DNA of 29,596 nt from Oscillospiraceae bacterium (GCA_015068055.1 SVLG01000021.1:1-29596), one strand, 5' to 3'; positions 14,465 to 25,245 are shown, numbered from the stretch's first letter. Numbers and translations: made by a program. Notes: generated by a model not told the origin, from the sequence alone.

Positions 14465-16396
14465 ATGTCTGAATTGGAAAGCAAGGTTAATCAGGAATAT
14501 AACGCCAGTAATATCCAGGTTCTGGAGGGTCTGGAAGCGGTCCGTATGCGTCCGGGCATGTACATCGGCTCTACCTCGGCCAGTGGTCTGCACCACCTGG
14601 TCTATGAGATTGTGGACAACGCCATCGACGAGGCTCTTGCCGGTTACTGCAACCGCATCACCGTGACCATCGAGCCCGGTGACGTGATCGCCATCACCGA
14701 CAACGGCCGCGGCATTCCCGTGGACGTGCAGGAGCAGACCGGCAAGCCCGCTCTGGAGGTGGTCTTTACCGTTCTCCATGCCGGCGGCAAATTCGGCGGC
14801 GGCGGTTATAAGGTATCCGGCGGCCTCCACGGTGTGGGTGCCAGCGTGGTTAACGCTCTCTCCGACTGGCTGGAGGTCCGCGTTCACAAGAACGGCAAAA
14901 TTTACGAGATGAAGTTCTCCCGGGGCCATGTGACCCAGGAGATGAAGGTCGTGGGCGAAACCTACATCACCGGCACCCATGTCCGCTTTCATCCCGATCC
15001 GGAGATGTTTGATGAGACCGTTTATAACTACGAAACGCTGCATACCCGTATGCGGGAGCAGGCCTTTTTGAATGCCGGTCTTTTTATCTCCACGGAGGAT
15101 CTCCGCTTTGAAGAGCGCATTTACGATGAGATGTGCTATGCCGGCGGTATCCGGGAGTTCGTTACCTATCTCAATAAAAACAAAACCCCCGTCAGTGCCG
15201 ACGTAATCTACATGAACGGCGACCGGGAGGGCAGCACCGCCGAGGTGGCCATGCAGTGGAACGATGGCTACAACGAGCTGCTGGTTTCCTTTGCCAATAA
15301 CATCCATACCCCCGAAGGCGGCATGCACGAGACTGGCTTCAAGGCCGCTCTTACCCGCGTGCTCAATGCCTACGGTCACGAAAAGAAGCTCCTGAAGGAG
15401 GACGAGAGCCTTTCCGGCGACGACTGCCGTGAGGGCATCACCGCCGTCATCAGCGTCAAGCTGGAAAATCCCCAGTTTGAGGGTCAGACCAAGGCAAAGC
15501 TGGGAAACAGCGAGATTCGTACGCTGGTGGATGGCGTGGTCAGCGAGAAGCTGGCCGTCTTTCTGGAAGAAAACCCCGCCGTGGGCAAGTCTATTATTGA
15601 AAAAGCCGGTATGGCCGCGAGAGCCCGTGAGGCCGCCCGCAAGGCCCGTGAAAAGGTTCGCCACAAGAGCGTGCTGGAGTCCGGCCAGATGCCCGATAAG
15701 CTGCAGGACTGCAACGAGCGGGACCCCGCCCTCTGCGAAATTTACATTGTCGAGGGTGACAGCGCCGCGGGCAGCGCCATTCAGGGCCGCGACAGCCGTT
15801 TCCAGGCCATTCTCTCCATGTGGGGCAAGATGCTCAACGTGGAAAAGGCCCGGGAGGAGAAGATTATCGGCAACGATAAGCTCTATCCCATGATCCTCGC
15901 TCTGGGCGCCGGTATCGGTAAGGACTTCAACATTGATAAGCTCCGCTATCATAAGATCATCATTATGGCCGATGCCGACGTGGACGGCTCCCACATCCGT
16001 ACCCTGCTGCTGACCTTCTTCTTCCGCTACATGCGTCCGCTGATTGAAAACGGCTATGTTTACTCCGCCGTGCCGCCTCTCTATAAGCTCACGAGAGGTA
16101 AGAAACAGCGGGTGGCCTACAGCGACGAAGAGCGCGACCGGGTCAGCGCCGAGATGCGCGGCGACAATCCCAACGCCGTCATCGACATCAGCCGCTTCAA
16201 GGGTCTCGGCGAGATGGACCCCGACGAACTCTGGGAGACCACCATGGATCCGGAAAAACGTACCCTGCGCCGCATTACCCTGGCCGACGCCGTCCGCGCC
16301 GACGAGATCTTCACCATCCTCATGGGCGAGGAAGTGGAGCCCCGTCGTGAGTGGATCGAGAGCAACGCCAAATATGTGGTTAATCTGGATATTTAA
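14465..16396 (+). CDS. gyrB: DNA gyrase subunit B
   Basis: ATPase subunit of gyrase, which supercoils DNA with GyrA. The protein has 643 residues and starts at ATG 14465 with GAGGAAG upstream. The GHKL ATPase shows [10 protein letters not shown] (about 24-33), [24 protein letters not shown] and [15 protein letters not shown]. The transducer domain follows at about 225-390. The TOPRIM domain has [20 protein letters not shown] (about 427-446) and [16 protein letters not shown] (about 502-517). The sequence after the first TOPRIM motif reads [13 protein letters not shown], in place of the more common LPLRGKILNVEKA. The C-terminal [18 protein letters not shown] is the usual gyrase end, which favours GyrB over ParE. 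The gyrA gene follows 15 bp downstream. Confidence 0.97.
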   Translation: MSELESKVNQEYNASNIQVLEGLEAVRMRPGMYIGSTSASGLHHLVYEIVDNAIDEALAGYCNRITVTIEPGDVIAITDNGRGIPVDVQEQTGKPALEVVFTVLHAGGKFGGGGYKVSGGLHGVGASVVNALSDWLEVRVHKNGKIYEMKFSRGHVTQEMKVVGETYITGTHVRFHPDPEMFDETVYNYETLHTRMREQAFLNAGLFISTEDLRFEERIYDEMCYAGGIREFVTYLNKNKTPVSADVIYMNGDREGSTAEVAMQWNDGYNELLVSFANNIHTPEGGMHETGFKAALTRVLNAYGHEKKLLKEDESLSGDDCREGITAVISVKLENPQFEGQTKAKLGNSEIRTLVDGVVSEKLAVFLEENPAVGKSIIEKAGMAARAREAARKAREKVRHKSVLESGQMPDKLQDCNERDPALCEIYIVEGDSAAGSAIQGRDSRFQAILSMWGKMLNVEKAREEKIIGNDKLYPMILALGAGIGKDFNIDKLRYHKIIIMADADVDGSHIRTLLLTFFFRYMRPLIENGYVYSAVPPLYKLTRGKKQRVAYSDEERDRVSAEMRGDNPNAVIDISRFKGLGEMDPDELWETTMDPEKRTLRRITLADAVRADEIFTILMGEEVEPRREWIESNAKYVVNLDI

Positions 16397-16411
16397 GGAG
16401 GGGAGTAAACT

Positions 16412-18904
16412 TTGGCACAGCATAACCGTGATTATAAGCCCGAGGATATTCTCTTCCCCGAGCAGCATATTGTGGAAAACGAACTGGTCAGCGAGATGCA
16501 GACCAGCTACATCGACTATGCCATGTCCGTCATCGTCGGCCGGGCCCTGCCCGATGTCCGCGACGGTCTGAAGCCCGTTCACCGCCGCATCCTCTACGCC
16601 ATGTATGAGGATAACCTGACCCATGACAAGCCCTACCGTAAGTGCGCCACCGCCGTTGGTGACGTGCTGGGTCGTTATCACCCCCACGGGGATGCCAGCG
16701 TTTACGATGCGCTGGTGCGTCTGGCGCAGGACTTCTCCATGCGTTATCCCCTCATCGACGGCCACGGCAACTTTGGCTCCGTGGACGGCGATCCCCCGGC
16801 TGCCTACCGTTATACCGAGGCCCGTATGTCCAGAATGGCCGCGGAGATCCTCCGGGACATCGAGAAGGAGACCGTGGACTTCCTGCCCAACTTTGACGAG
16901 ACCCGCAAGGAACCGCAGGTGCTGCCCAGCCGCTTCCCCAACCTTCTGGTGAACGGCTCCAGCGGCATCGCCGTGGGCATGGCCACCAACATTCCGCCCC
17001 ATAACCTCCGTGAGGTCATCGGGGCCGCCGTCTGTCTGCTGGATAATCCCGAGGCCGGGCTGGAGGAACTGATGGAGCACGTGAAGGGCCCCGACTTCCC
17101 CACCAAAGGCGTTATCATGGGCCGCAGCGGCATCCGTGCCGCCTATGCCACCGGCCGCGGCCACATCACCGTCCGGGCCAAGGCTGACTTTGAGGAATTT
17201 GGCCGGGATCACCGCACCCGCATCATCGTCCATGAGCTGCCCTATCAGGTCAACAAGCGCCAGCTCATCAAGACCATCGCCGAGCAGGTGAAGGACAAGC
17301 GCATGGAGGAGATCAGCGACCTCCGGGATGAGAGCGACCGCAACGGTATGCGCATTGTCATCGAGCTCAAGCGCGATGCCAATGCTCAGGTAGCTCTCAA
17401 TAAGCTCTTTGCCCAGACCCAGATGCAGACCACCTTCGGCGTCAATATGCTGGCGCTGGTAAACGGTCAGTCCCAGCCAAAAATTCTCAATCTTAAGCAT
17501 ATTCTGGAAGAATACAATGCCTTCCAGATGGGTATTGTCCGCCGCCGGACGGAGTTTGATCTCCGGAAGGCCCGGGAGCGCGCCCATCTGCTGGAAGGGC
17601 TCCTGATCGCTCAGGACAACATCGACGAGGTCATCCGCATCATCCGCTCCCGCTACGACGACGCCAGAGAGGCGCTGATGGAACGTTTTGGGCTGGACGA
17701 GGTGCAGGCGCAGGCCATTCTGGATATGCGTCTCAAGGCCCTGCAGGGTCTGGACGTGGAAAAGCTCAAGGCTGAGTACGACGAGCTGCAGAAGAAGATC
17801 GGCTGGTTCCTGGAACTGCTGGGTGACGAGGTGAAGCTCCGGGCCCTTCTGAAGGAAGAACTGGAAGCCATCGCCAAAAAGTTTGGCGACGAGCGCCGCA
17901 CCGAGATTCAGGACGTGGAGGACGATCTGGATATTGAGGACCTCATTGAGGAAGAACAGTGCGTCTACACCCTCTCCCATAAGGGCTACATCAAGCGCAC
18001 CTCCGCCAGCGAGTACAAGGCCCAGGGCCGCGGCGGCAAGGGCGTGCGCGGCATGGCCATGCGCGAGGAGGACTTTGTGGAGACCGTGTTCACTGCCTCC
18101 ACCCATGACTACATCCTGTTCTTTACCTCCCAGGGCCGCTGCTACCGGAAAAAGGGCTATCAGATCCCCGAGTCCGGCAAGAACGCCAAGGGCACCAACA
18201 TCGTCAACATCATTCCGCTGGAGAGCGACGAGAAGGTCAACACCATGCTCCATGTGAAGACGCTGGAGCAGGAGGATCGCTATCTTTTCTTCTCCACCTT
18301 CCAGGGTACGGTCAAGCGCATACCCCTTTCCGCCATTAAGAACATCCGTGTCAGCGGTATCCGTGCCCTGACGCTGGACGAGGGCGACGAGCTCATCGAC
18401 GTCCGTCTTACCCACGGCGACGACCGCATCCTCATGGTCACCCACGATGGCATGAGCATCTGCTTCGACGAAAACGACGTCCGTCCCATGGGCCGTCAGG
18501 CCGTGGGTGTCCGTGGCATTAAGCTGCGTCAGGGCGACTTTGTGGTGGGTGCGGCCAACGTAAGCGACGGCGGCGACATCCTCACCGTTACCGAAAACGG
18601 CTACGGCAAGCGTACCGACATCGCCGAGTACACCGTGCAGCTGCGCGGCGGTCAGGGTCTCAAAAACTACAACATCACCGACAAGACCGGCAAGGTCTGC
18701 GGCGCCAAGCTGGTTTACGGCACCGAGGACGTCATCCTTATCAGCGACGACGGCACCACCATCCGCATGGCTACGGACTCCATCTCCCGCTATTCCCGCG
18801 TGACGCAGGGTGTCCGCGTCATGAACCCCATGCCCGGCGCCCGGGTGCTGAGTCTGGCCAAGGCCGACAGGGAAGAGGACGAAAACGATGGAGCAGAAGA
18901 ATAA
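16412..18904 (+). CDS. gyrA: DNA gyrase subunit A
   Basis: DNA-cleaving subunit of gyrase. The start is TTG 16412, supported by AAGGAGGGG at 16395-16403 and by the [19 protein letters not shown]-terminus; the protein has 830 residues. The winged-helix cleavage core has [20 protein letters not shown] (about 31-50), [19 protein letters not shown] and the catalytic Tyr134 in RYTEARMS. At the residue equivalent to E. coli Ser83 there is Ala95 (codon 16694-16696). The C-terminal beta-pinwheel carries the GyrA box [10 protein letters not shown] (about 532-541), which separates it from ParC. An acidic tail ends the protein. The last 17 bp overlap the next gene. Confidence 0.97.
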   Translation: MAQHNRDYKPEDILFPEQHIVENELVSEMQTSYIDYAMSVIVGRALPDVRDGLKPVHRRILYAMYEDNLTHDKPYRKCATAVGDVLGRYHPHGDASVYDALVRLAQDFSMRYPLIDGHGNFGSVDGDPPAAYRYTEARMSRMAAEILRDIEKETVDFLPNFDETRKEPQVLPSRFPNLLVNGSSGIAVGMATNIPPHNLREVIGAAVCLLDNPEAGLEELMEHVKGPDFPTKGVIMGRSGIRAAYATGRGHITVRAKADFEEFGRDHRTRIIVHELPYQVNKRQLIKTIAEQVKDKRMEEISDLRDESDRNGMRIVIELKRDANAQVALNKLFAQTQMQTTFGVNMLALVNGQSQPKILNLKHILEEYNAFQMGIVRRRTEFDLRKARERAHLLEGLLIAQDNIDEVIRIIRSRYDDAREALMERFGLDEVQAQAILDMRLKALQGLDVEKLKAEYDELQKKIGWFLELLGDEVKLRALLKEELEAIAKKFGDERRTEIQDVEDDLDIEDLIEEEQCVYTLSHKGYIKRTSASEYKAQGRGGKGVRGMAMREEDFVETVFTASTHDYILFFTSQGRCYRKKGYQIPESGKNAKGTNIVNIIPLESDEKVNTMLHVKTLEQEDRYLFFSTFQGTVKRIPLSAIKNIRVSGIRALTLDEGDELIDVRLTHGDDRILMVTHDGMSICFDENDVRPMGRQAVGVRGIKLRQGDFVVGAANVSDGGDILTVTENGYGKRTDIAEYTVQLRGGQGLKNYNITDKTGKVCGAKLVYGTEDVILISDDGTTIRMATDSISRYSRVTQGVRVMNPMPGARVLSLAKADREEDENDGAEE

Positions 18905-19229
18905 GAACAAGAAAAAAACAGGTCTGGGCGGCATCCTCCTCATGGTGCTGATGCTGCTCAGCCAGTTTGCCGGGGAGGATGGGCTTATTGCTCTGATCCT
19001 TGTTCTGGCGCTGGGCGTTATGGGCTTTTCTGTCTATGTGATCGTAAAGGCCGCGAAAAAGGCAGGCACGGTCAGCAAAAAGTCTCAGGAGCCCTGTGAA
19101 TTCGGCAAGGTAAACCATGCATTCTCCCACGATGCCAACCGGCGCATTACCCAACTGGATGGCTTCTACAGGGACGGCATCATCGACCGCAAGGAGTATG
19201 AGCTGCTGAAACAGCGCTGGAGTGAGTGA
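18888..19229 (+). CDS. Small membrane protein with C-terminal SHOCT-like domain
   Basis: A 113-residue protein starting at ATG 18888 inside the gyrA end (17-bp overlap), behind GGAAGAGGA. A Lys-rich N-terminus ([10 protein letters not shown]) is followed by one hydrophobic helix or a hairpin of two (about 13-27 and 32-53, with a GEDG turn), a basic linker ([12 protein letters not shown]), and a C-terminal stretch [20 protein letters not shown] that matches the short C-terminal oligomerisation domain (SHOCT) pattern of L-x-x-L-x-x-x-G-x-I-x-x-x-E-[FY]. Proteins of this type are membrane-attached and of unknown role. Coupling to gyrA may be only positional. Confidence 0.7.
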   Translation: MEQKNKNKKKTGLGGILLMVLMLLSQFAGEDGLIALILVLALGVMGFSVYVIVKAAKKAGTVSKKSQEPCEFGKVNHAFSHDANRRITQLDGFYRDGIIDRKEYELLKQRWSE

Positions 19230-19234
19230 GGTCA

Positions 19235-19256
19235 GGCACGCTCGGGAGAGCGTGCC
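19235..19256 (+). other. Perfect GC hairpin without T tract between the SHOCT gene and rnhA
   Basis: GGCACGCTC and GAGCGTGCC form a perfect 9-bp stem with a GGGA loop. It is followed by ACATCTCATGG and so lacks the T run of a terminator. It could stabilise the upstream transcript end or act in mRNA processing; nothing in the sequence decides. Confidence 0.55.
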
Positions 19257-19280
19257 ACATCTCATGGAAGGGATATTACC

Positions 19281-19715
19281 ATGAAAAACATCATTCTTTA
19301 TACCGACGGGGCCTGCAGCGGCAACCCCGGTCCCGGGGGCTGGGCGGCCATTCTCCGCTACGGCAGCAACGAAAAGGTGCTGAGCGGCGGCGAGGCGCTG
19401 ACCACCAACAACCGTATGGAGCTCCTCGGCGTAATAAACGGGCTGCAGGCACTGAAGGAGAGCTGTCAGGTGACGCTCTACACCGACAGCCAGTACATCG
19501 TCAACGCCCTCAACAACGGCTGGCTCCGGGACTGGAAGAAGCGGGGCTGGAAGCGCCGGGACGGTGAGCTGAAAAATGCCGAGCTCTGGCAGACGCTGGA
19601 CGGCCTCCTCGCCACCCATACCCTTACCGCCGTCTGGGTCAAGGGCCACGCGGAGAACGAGTACAACAACCGCTGTGACCAGCTCGCCGTTGCCGAGCGG
19701 GAAAAGTTCGCATGA
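19281..19715 (+). CDS. rnhA: Ribonuclease HI
   Basis: Cuts the RNA strand of RNA-DNA hybrids, clearing R-loops and primers. The protein has 144 residues and starts at ATG 19281 with GGAAGGG upstream. All catalytic positions are present: Asp9 in [17 protein letters not shown], Glu47 in [10 protein letters not shown], Asp69 in [11 protein letters not shown], His123 in [11 protein letters not shown], and Asp133. It has the basic-protrusion sequence [12 protein letters not shown], as in E. coli RNase HI and unlike the B. subtilis RnhB/RnhC types. Its end overlaps the nucleoside phosphorylase start (ATGA). Confidence 0.95.
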   Translation: MKNIILYTDGACSGNPGPGGWAAILRYGSNEKVLSGGEALTTNNRMELLGVINGLQALKESCQVTLYTDSQYIVNALNNGWLRDWKKRGWKRRDGELKNAELWQTLDGLLATHTLTAVWVKGHAENEYNNRCDQLAVAEREKFA

Positions 19716-20473
19716 TTACCGAAAGCTTTGACTTGGCCGAGGCCATTCTCCGCCCGGAGCTGATGCATGAGCCCCTGAGTGAGAAGCGGCCCATTTGCCT
19801 TTTTACCTTTGTGGAGAGCAATTTTGAGCGGGTACAGCGGGAGTTTCCCTGCCGCCTCCTCACTTACGCCCACACCTGCCGACAGAAGCTGCCGGTGCTG
19901 GATGTGGAATATAAGGGGGAGCACTATGCCCTCTTTCTGACCCTCTCCATGGCGGCCTCCTGCGGCAATATGCTGGAGGAACTGCGGGTGATGCTGGGCA
20001 TCGAAAAGCTCATCCTGTTCGGCTCCTGCGGGGCGCTGGATAAGGAACTGACCGCCGGGCGGCTCATCGTGCCGGAGCGCGCCTATCGGGACGAGGGCCT
20101 CTCCTACCACTATGCACCCCCTGCCGACTACATCACCGTAAAGAACGCTGACTACGTGGCGGCGCGCTTTGACGACTGGGGCGTGCCCTATGTCCGGGGT
20201 GGTACCTGGACCACCGACGGTCTCTACCGGGAGACCCGGGCCAACATGGAAAAACGCAGGGCCGAGGGCTGTCTGGCCGTGGAGATGGAAGTCTCCGCCG
20301 TGCAGGCCGTCTGCGACTACCGGGGGATGGAACTTTATAACTTCCTCCTCTGCGGGGATCTGTTGGATGCCCCCGAATGGGATGAGCGCATTCTCAACCA
20401 GCCCGGCGAGGCCGATGTCCAGTGGCAGAGCCTTCTCATTGCCCTGGAACTGGCCCGCTCCCTCCAAAAATAA
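19712..20473 (+). CDS. Nucleoside phosphorylase (PNP/UDP family)
   Basis: A 253-residue cytoplasmic enzyme expected to cleave a nucleoside with phosphate for salvage. It starts at ATG 19712 within the rnhA stop. Family features: a central [19 protein letters not shown] (about 106-124), which matches the phosphate/ribose-site glycine turn and following strand of the PNP_UDP_1 fold, and [12 protein letters not shown] (about 190-201), the Met-Glu ribose-binding segment. The N-terminal third is diverged. The [10 protein letters not shown] segment resembles uridine phosphorylase-type proteins, but the sequence does not decide between purine and uridine substrates. Confidence 0.75.
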   Translation: MITESFDLAEAILRPELMHEPLSEKRPICLFTFVESNFERVQREFPCRLLTYAHTCRQKLPVLDVEYKGEHYALFLTLSMAASCGNMLEELRVMLGIEKLILFGSCGALDKELTAGRLIVPERAYRDEGLSYHYAPPADYITVKNADYVAARFDDWGVPYVRGGTWTTDGLYRETRANMEKRRAEGCLAVEMEVSAVQAVCDYRGMELYNFLLCGDLLDAPEWDERILNQPGEADVQWQSLLIALELARSLQK

Positions 20474-20512
20474 ACTTGCTTTCGCCTTTCGTTTAGGAGT
20501 ATTCTTAACCCC

Positions 20513-23500
20513 ATGGATGTTATCACACGAACCATACGGAATATACCCTCCCTGTCCACCCTCCCCGGGCGGATAGCGGAGGGCGCTCTGCCTGCGCTGA
20601 TTACCGGCACATCCCCGGCCCTCCGGGCCATGCTGGCTGCGGCCATCCGGCAGGAGACGGGGCGGACAGTTCTGGTGATCAGCGCCGACGAAACGGAGTG
20701 CAGCCGCATGGCGGCAGACCTTCGCTTCCTCAGCGGGGAGGAATGCCCCCAGCTATTGGGCCGCGACCTTACGCTGCGCAGCGCCGACGTGGTCTCCCGA
20801 CAGGGAGAGCAGGGGCGGCTGCGTATCTTTGACGCCCTTTTGAACGGGGACTGCGGCCTTGTGGCGGCCACGGCCTCCGCCCTTATGCAGCGGACGCTGC
20901 TGCCGGAAATCCTCCGGGAAACGGCATTCACTATCCATATGGATGGCCCCGACCCGGAAACGCTGGAGAGGGCGCTGCTCCGCTGCGGCTATAAGCGCTG
21001 CGACATGGTGGAAGGCCCCGGCCAGTACGCCCGGCGCGGCGGCATTGTGGATATTTTCTCCCCCGGATCCCCCCAGCCCCTCCGCGTGGAGTACTGGGGC
21101 GACGATGTGGACTCCATGGGTGTTTTTGACACCGACAGCCAGCGGCGGACGGAAAATGTGGAAAATTTCCGGATTTTGCCTGCGGCGGAGGCCCTTATTG
21201 GTCTTTCTCCCATGGGAGAAGGGGAGGTAATTGCCGCTTTGAAGCAGCAGGCCACCCGCTGCCGACGCAGAAAGGACGTGGGCGAGGCACAGGCAAAGGA
21301 GCTGCTGGCCGATGCCGAGCGTATTGCCCAACAGCAGAGCCTTCCCTGGGCCGACCGCTACCTGCCCTTCCTCTATCCGGACTATGCTACGGCGCTGGAC
21401 TATTTCCCTGCCGATACCCTGGTGCTGATGGATGCCCCCGGCCGCTGCGGCGAGCAGGCGGGGGAATACTATAAACAGTTATCTGAGGACTGCGAGCTTC
21501 TGGCCGGCTCCGGTTTGCCGGTGCTGGACGCCGGGGATTACGCCCTTGGCTGGCAGGAGCTTTGCGAGAATTTGGCCTCCTTTGGCGTGGTGATGGCCGA
21601 TGCCTTTACCGCCGGGCGCTATCCTCTTGCACCCAAATCCCTGCTGGAAACCTCCATCCGTCAGCTGCCCTCCTACGGCGGCAGCGTGGAGACGGCGCTG
21701 GAGGATATGCAGCACTATCTGCAGCAGCGCTACCATGTGGTACTGCTCTGCTCGGATAAGCGCCGGGCCGACGTTCTGGCCGGTATGCTGGAGCGAAACG
21801 GCATCCGTCCCCTGCGGGACTTCCCCAACGGCGAGCTGCCCCCGGCGGGCCGCTGCACCGTCACCGTGGGCGCCCTCTCCTCGGGTCTGGAGATCCCCGA
21901 GGCGGCGCTGGCCATCCTCACCGATACCCAGATGATGGCCCCGGGGCTGCGCAGCCGGAAGAAGAAAAAGGCCGTCAGCAACCGGGAGCGCATCAGCAGC
22001 TGTGCCGACCTCTCCGTGGGCGATCTCGTCGTCCACGAGACCTACGGCATCGGCCGCTTTGCCGGTATTTTCAAGATCCCCGTGGACGGCGTGGAAAAGG
22101 ACTATGTAAAGATCAACTACGCCGGGACGGACTCCCTCTATGTGCCCGCCACCCAGCTGGACATGGTCAGCAAGTATGTGGGTGCGGGGGAGGAAAAGGT
22201 CGTCAAGCTCTCGAAAATGAGCGGCAACGAGTGGCAGCGGACCAAGATCCGCACCAAGGCGGCCGTGAAGGAGCTGGCTCAGGGACTTTTGAAGCTCTAT
22301 GCCCAGCGGAAGAATACGCCGGGCCATGCCTTTTCCCCGGACCAGCCCTGGCAGACGGAGTTTGAGGAAAACTTCGGCTATGCCGAGACCGATGACCAGC
22401 TCCGCTGCATCCGGGAGATCAAGGCGGATATGGAGAGCGCCATGCCCATGGATCGCCTCCTCTGCGGCGACGTGGGCTACGGCAAAACGGAGGTGGCCCT
22501 CCGGGCGGTAATGAAGTGCATCCTCGATAATAAGCAGGCGGTGCTGCTCTGCCCCACCACGGTACTGGCCCGCCAGCATTACCAGACCGCCTCCCACCGC
22601 TTCTTCGGTTACCCGGTGACGGTGGATGTCCTCTCCCGCTTCAAGACCCCCAACCAGCTCAGACAGACCCTGCTGGATGTGAAAAGCGGCAAGGTGGACC
22701 TGCTCGTCGGCACCCATCGGCTGCTGCAAAAGGATATTCAGTTCAAGGATCTGGGCCTTGTCATCGTGGACGAGGAGCAGCGCTTCGGCGTTACCCACAA
22801 GGAAAAGCTCAAGGAGCTGACAAAGGGCGTCGATGTGCTGACGCTGTCCGCCACGCCCATCCCCCGGACGCTGAATATGGCCCTTTCGGGCCTTCGGGGT
22901 ATGAGTACCATCGAAGAGCCCCCCCATAACCGCCAGAGCGTCCGCACCTTCGTCATGGAACACAGCTGGCCGGCGGTCATCGATGCCATGCGCCGGGAGC
23001 TGAACCGGGGCGGTCAGGTCTACTACTTACATAACCGCGTGGACAACATCGAGCGCACCGCCCTGAAGATCCGGGAGATGCTGGACGGGGCCAGCGTGGC
23101 CGTGGCCCACGGGAAAATGGACCAGGAACAGCTGGGTGCTGTCATGGACGACATGGTGGAGGGTAGGATACAGGTGCTGGTCTGCACCACCATCATCGAG
23201 ACCGGTATTGACATACCCAATGTCAATACCCTCATCATCGAGGACGCCGACAAGCTGGGCCTTGCCCAGCTCCACCAGATCCGCGGCCGCGTGGGCCGAA
23301 GCGCCCGCCGGGCCAGCGCCTACCTCACCTACCGGAAGGACAAGGTGCTCACCGAGGTGGCAGAAAAGCGGCTCAGCGCCATCCGCGAGTTTGCGGAGTT
23401 CAACGCCGGCTTCCAGATCGCCATGCGGGATCTGGAGATACGCGGCGCGGGCAATCTGCTGGGCGCCGAGCAGTCGGGCCACATGATTGATGTGGGCTAT

Positions 23501-24025
23501 GACCTTTACTTAAAGCTGCTGGAAGAGGCCGTGCAGGAGGAGAAGGGTGAAAAGCCTGCGGTGCGTACCGAATGCGCCGCCGACCTCTCGGTCAGCGCCA
23601 ACATCCCGGAGAAATATGTACCCTCCGCCGAGCAGCGTATGGATCTCTACCGGCGTATTGCCCTCATCCGGACGGAGGAGGATGCCGATGACCTCACCGA
23701 CGAGCTCATCGACCGCTTCGGCGATCCGCCTCCCAGCGTCAATGCGCTGGTGCATGTGGCGCTTCTCCGGGGCGAGGCCGGCCGGGCCGGTATCTCCGAC
23801 ATTGCGCAGAAGGGCTCCATGCTGCGCTTTGAGATCGTGGATTTTGATATGGAGCGCATTTCCGCCCTCTATGCCCTGCCCGCGTTCAAAAACCGGGTGA
23901 AGGTGGAGGCGGGGAAGACGCCGCGGCTGAGTCTGAAGCTGCGGGCCGGTGAACGTGTGATCGAGGCGGCGCGCAGCTTTGTGGCCGCCTGGGCCGATAC
24001 TGAAAGAAAAGAGGAAACAACATGA
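20513..24025 (+). CDS. mfd: Transcription-repair coupling factor Mfd
   Basis: Removes stalled RNA polymerase and recruits UvrA to lesions. The protein has 1170 residues, a normal full length. ATG 20513 follows AGGAG at 20495-20499 by 13 bp, slightly long; the N-terminus is therefore less certain. Parts in order: a UvrB-like region (about 1-350, with YARRGGIVDIFSPGSPQPLR), the CarD-like RNA polymerase interaction domain (about 500-560, VGDLVVHETYGIGRFAGI), helicase Walker A GDVGYGKTEVALRA (about 651-664), DEEQRFG (about 752-758), RTLNMALSGLRGMS, the motif V/VI stretch QIRGRVGRSARRASAYL, and the C-terminal TRCF domain (about 1010-1150). Its end overlaps the foldase gene (ATGA). Confidence 0.96.
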   Translation: MDVITRTIRNIPSLSTLPGRIAEGALPALITGTSPALRAMLAAAIRQETGRTVLVISADETECSRMAADLRFLSGEECPQLLGRDLTLRSADVVSRQGEQGRLRIFDALLNGDCGLVAATASALMQRTLLPEILRETAFTIHMDGPDPETLERALLRCGYKRCDMVEGPGQYARRGGIVDIFSPGSPQPLRVEYWGDDVDSMGVFDTDSQRRTENVENFRILPAAEALIGLSPMGEGEVIAALKQQATRCRRRKDVGEAQAKELLADAERIAQQQSLPWADRYLPFLYPDYATALDYFPADTLVLMDAPGRCGEQAGEYYKQLSEDCELLAGSGLPVLDAGDYALGWQELCENLASFGVVMADAFTAGRYPLAPKSLLETSIRQLPSYGGSVETALEDMQHYLQQRYHVVLLCSDKRRADVLAGMLERNGIRPLRDFPNGELPPAGRCTVTVGALSSGLEIPEAALAILTDTQMMAPGLRSRKKKKAVSNRERISSCADLSVGDLVVHETYGIGRFAGIFKIPVDGVEKDYVKINYAGTDSLYVPATQLDMVSKYVGAGEEKVVKLSKMSGNEWQRTKIRTKAAVKELAQGLLKLYAQRKNTPGHAFSPDQPWQTEFEENFGYAETDDQLRCIREIKADMESAMPMDRLLCGDVGYGKTEVALRAVMKCILDNKQAVLLCPTTVLARQHYQTASHRFFGYPVTVDVLSRFKTPNQLRQTLLDVKSGKVDLLVGTHRLLQKDIQFKDLGLVIVDEEQRFGVTHKEKLKELTKGVDVLTLSATPIPRTLNMALSGLRGMSTIEEPPHNRQSVRTFVMEHSWPAVIDAMRRELNRGGQVYYLHNRVDNIERTALKIREMLDGASVAVAHGKMDQEQLGAVMDDMVEGRIQVLVCTTIIETGIDIPNVNTLIIEDADKLGLAQLHQIRGRVGRSARRASAYLTYRKDKVLTEVAEKRLSAIREFAEFNAGFQIAMRDLEIRGAGNLLGAEQSGHMIDVGYDLYLKLLEEAVQEEKGEKPAVRTECAADLSVSANIPEKYVPSAEQRMDLYRRIALIRTEEDADDLTDELIDRFGDPPPSVNALVHVALLRGEAGRAGISDIAQKGSMLRFEIVDFDMERISALYALPAFKNRVKVEAGKTPRLSLKLRAGERVIEAARSFVAAWADTERKEETT

Positions 24026-25206
24026 AGAAGATTCTTGTCTGGCTGCTGTGCGTGGCTATGGTGCTGTCTCTGGCTGCCTGCGGTGCAGCGGAGGAGACCC
24101 CCGCGGCGGAAGAAGAGCCCGCGGTGGAGGAGACTCCCGCCGCCGAAGGCGAAGCCGCCGTCTCCGAGGAGGAGGCCAAGGAGGAGTATGAGGCCATGAT
24201 GAAGGCCTACATAGCGGCGATGAATACCCTGGGCAGCAAGCTCAACGCCTTTGATGCCGATGCCGTGGTCATGACCGTGGACGGTGAGGAGGTCACCTGG
24301 GACGTGTATTTCTACATGCTCTGCCGCTCCATTGCCGCCTATGTGGAGCAGATGGGCACGCTGCCCGAGGATTTTGACATGGCGCTGGGCGAGAATATGA
24401 CCCTGGGCCAGTATTTCAAGGAGAACGCCGAGGCCTATCTGAAGTACTATGTCAGCACCGCGGTGGAAGCGGCGGAGCGCGGCATTGAGCTGGATGCCGA
24501 GGGCGAAGCGGCGCTGGAGGAGGCCTGGACCGCTCTTTGTGAGGAAAAGGGCGGGGAGGAAGAACTGATCAAGCAGCTGAGCATGCAGGGCTTCACCAAG
24601 AACGCCGTTCTCTATTATGCCAATGTGGACAGCCTCTGTGAGGCGCTGGCCAACGATATTTACGACGGCAGCGACATCACCAATGCCGACGCCGAGGAGT
24701 GGGCTGCCAATAACAACATGGTCCGCGCCAAGCACATCCTCCGTCTGACCGAGGGTGTCAGCGAGGAGGAGAAGGCGGAGATTCTTGCCGATATGGAAGC
24801 CGTTTTGGCGGAGCTGCAAACTCTGGTGGGCGATGAAGCCGCGCTGGGTGAGCGCTTCCACGAGATCATGCTGGAAAAGAGCGAGGACAACGGCCTCCTC
24901 TACTTCCCCGAGGGCTATGTCTTCGGCACCGGCGAGATGGTGCCTGAGTTTGAGGCCGCGGCCTTTGCGCTGGAGCCCAACGGCCTTTCCGAAATTGTGG
25001 AGACCTCTTACGGCTACCACATCCTGCTGCGCCTTCCCATGGATGTCAATATGTCCGTGGAGTTTGACGGGGAGCAGTTCACTCCTCTCTGGGCCAAGGT
25101 GGCCGCAGACCTCTTCAACGCCGATCGCGCCCAGTGGGCCGCCGACGCCGAGGTGGTCTATTCCGATGCCTTTGCCGACTTTACGGTGGCATCCCTTTTT
25201 GCCTGA
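24022..25206 (+). CDS. PrsA/SurA-like peptidyl-prolyl isomerase lipoprotein
   Basis: A 394-residue foldase expected on the outer face of the membrane. It starts at ATG 24022 in the mfd stop. A lipoprotein signal peptide ends in SLAAC (lipid on Cys20). A low-complexity Glu/Ala/Pro linker (about 21-52), a helical chaperone part (about 55-230, with VVMTVDGEEVTWDVYFYML) and a parvulin-type rotamase domain follow. The last runs from RAKHILRL (about 235) through FGTGEMVPEFEAAAFAL to SYGYHILLRL (about 338). The mature protein is strikingly acidic. No terminator of standard form follows; a palindrome (25226-25242) and then element B occupy the space before the convergent germination genes. Confidence 0.85.
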   Translation: MKKILVWLLCVAMVLSLAACGAAEETPAAEEEPAVEETPAAEGEAAVSEEEAKEEYEAMMKAYIAAMNTLGSKLNAFDADAVVMTVDGEEVTWDVYFYMLCRSIAAYVEQMGTLPEDFDMALGENMTLGQYFKENAEAYLKYYVSTAVEAAERGIELDAEGEAALEEAWTALCEEKGGEEELIKQLSMQGFTKNAVLYYANVDSLCEALANDIYDGSDITNADAEEWAANNNMVRAKHILRLTEGVSEEEKAEILADMEAVLAELQTLVGDEAALGERFHEIMLEKSEDNGLLYFPEGYVFGTGEMVPEFEAAAFALEPNGLSEIVETSYGYHILLRLPMDVNMSVEFDGEQFTPLWAKVAADLFNADRAQWAADAEVVYSDAFADFTVASLFA

Positions 25207-25225
25207 TACAAGATATTGGGGTATA

Positions 25226-25242
25226 CTATTATAATATAATAG
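25226..25242. repeat. Perfect AT palindrome after the foldase gene
   Basis: CTATTATA and TATAATAG form perfect 8-bp arms around one A. The palindrome lies 19 bp after the stop and just before element B. It also contains TATAAT in both directions, so a promoter cannot be excluded, but no good -35 is seen. Confidence 0.5.
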
Positions 25243-25245
25243 TAG

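Noticed and set aside
13853..18943. Antisense reading frame of 1696 codons opposite recF, remB, gyrB and gyrA
   Set aside because: It runs opposite several unmistakable genes and across their intergenic gaps. Its His/Gly/Asp/Val-rich composition is what GC-rich codon bias on the other strand produces. The antisense frames at 2603-4555, 4768-6360 and 23869-25392 are rejected for the same reason.
20476..20505. Promoter TTGCTT-N18-TATTCT just before mfd
   Set aside because: It would start transcription at the mfd start codon and overlaps the ribosome binding site. The match is poor on both hexamers.
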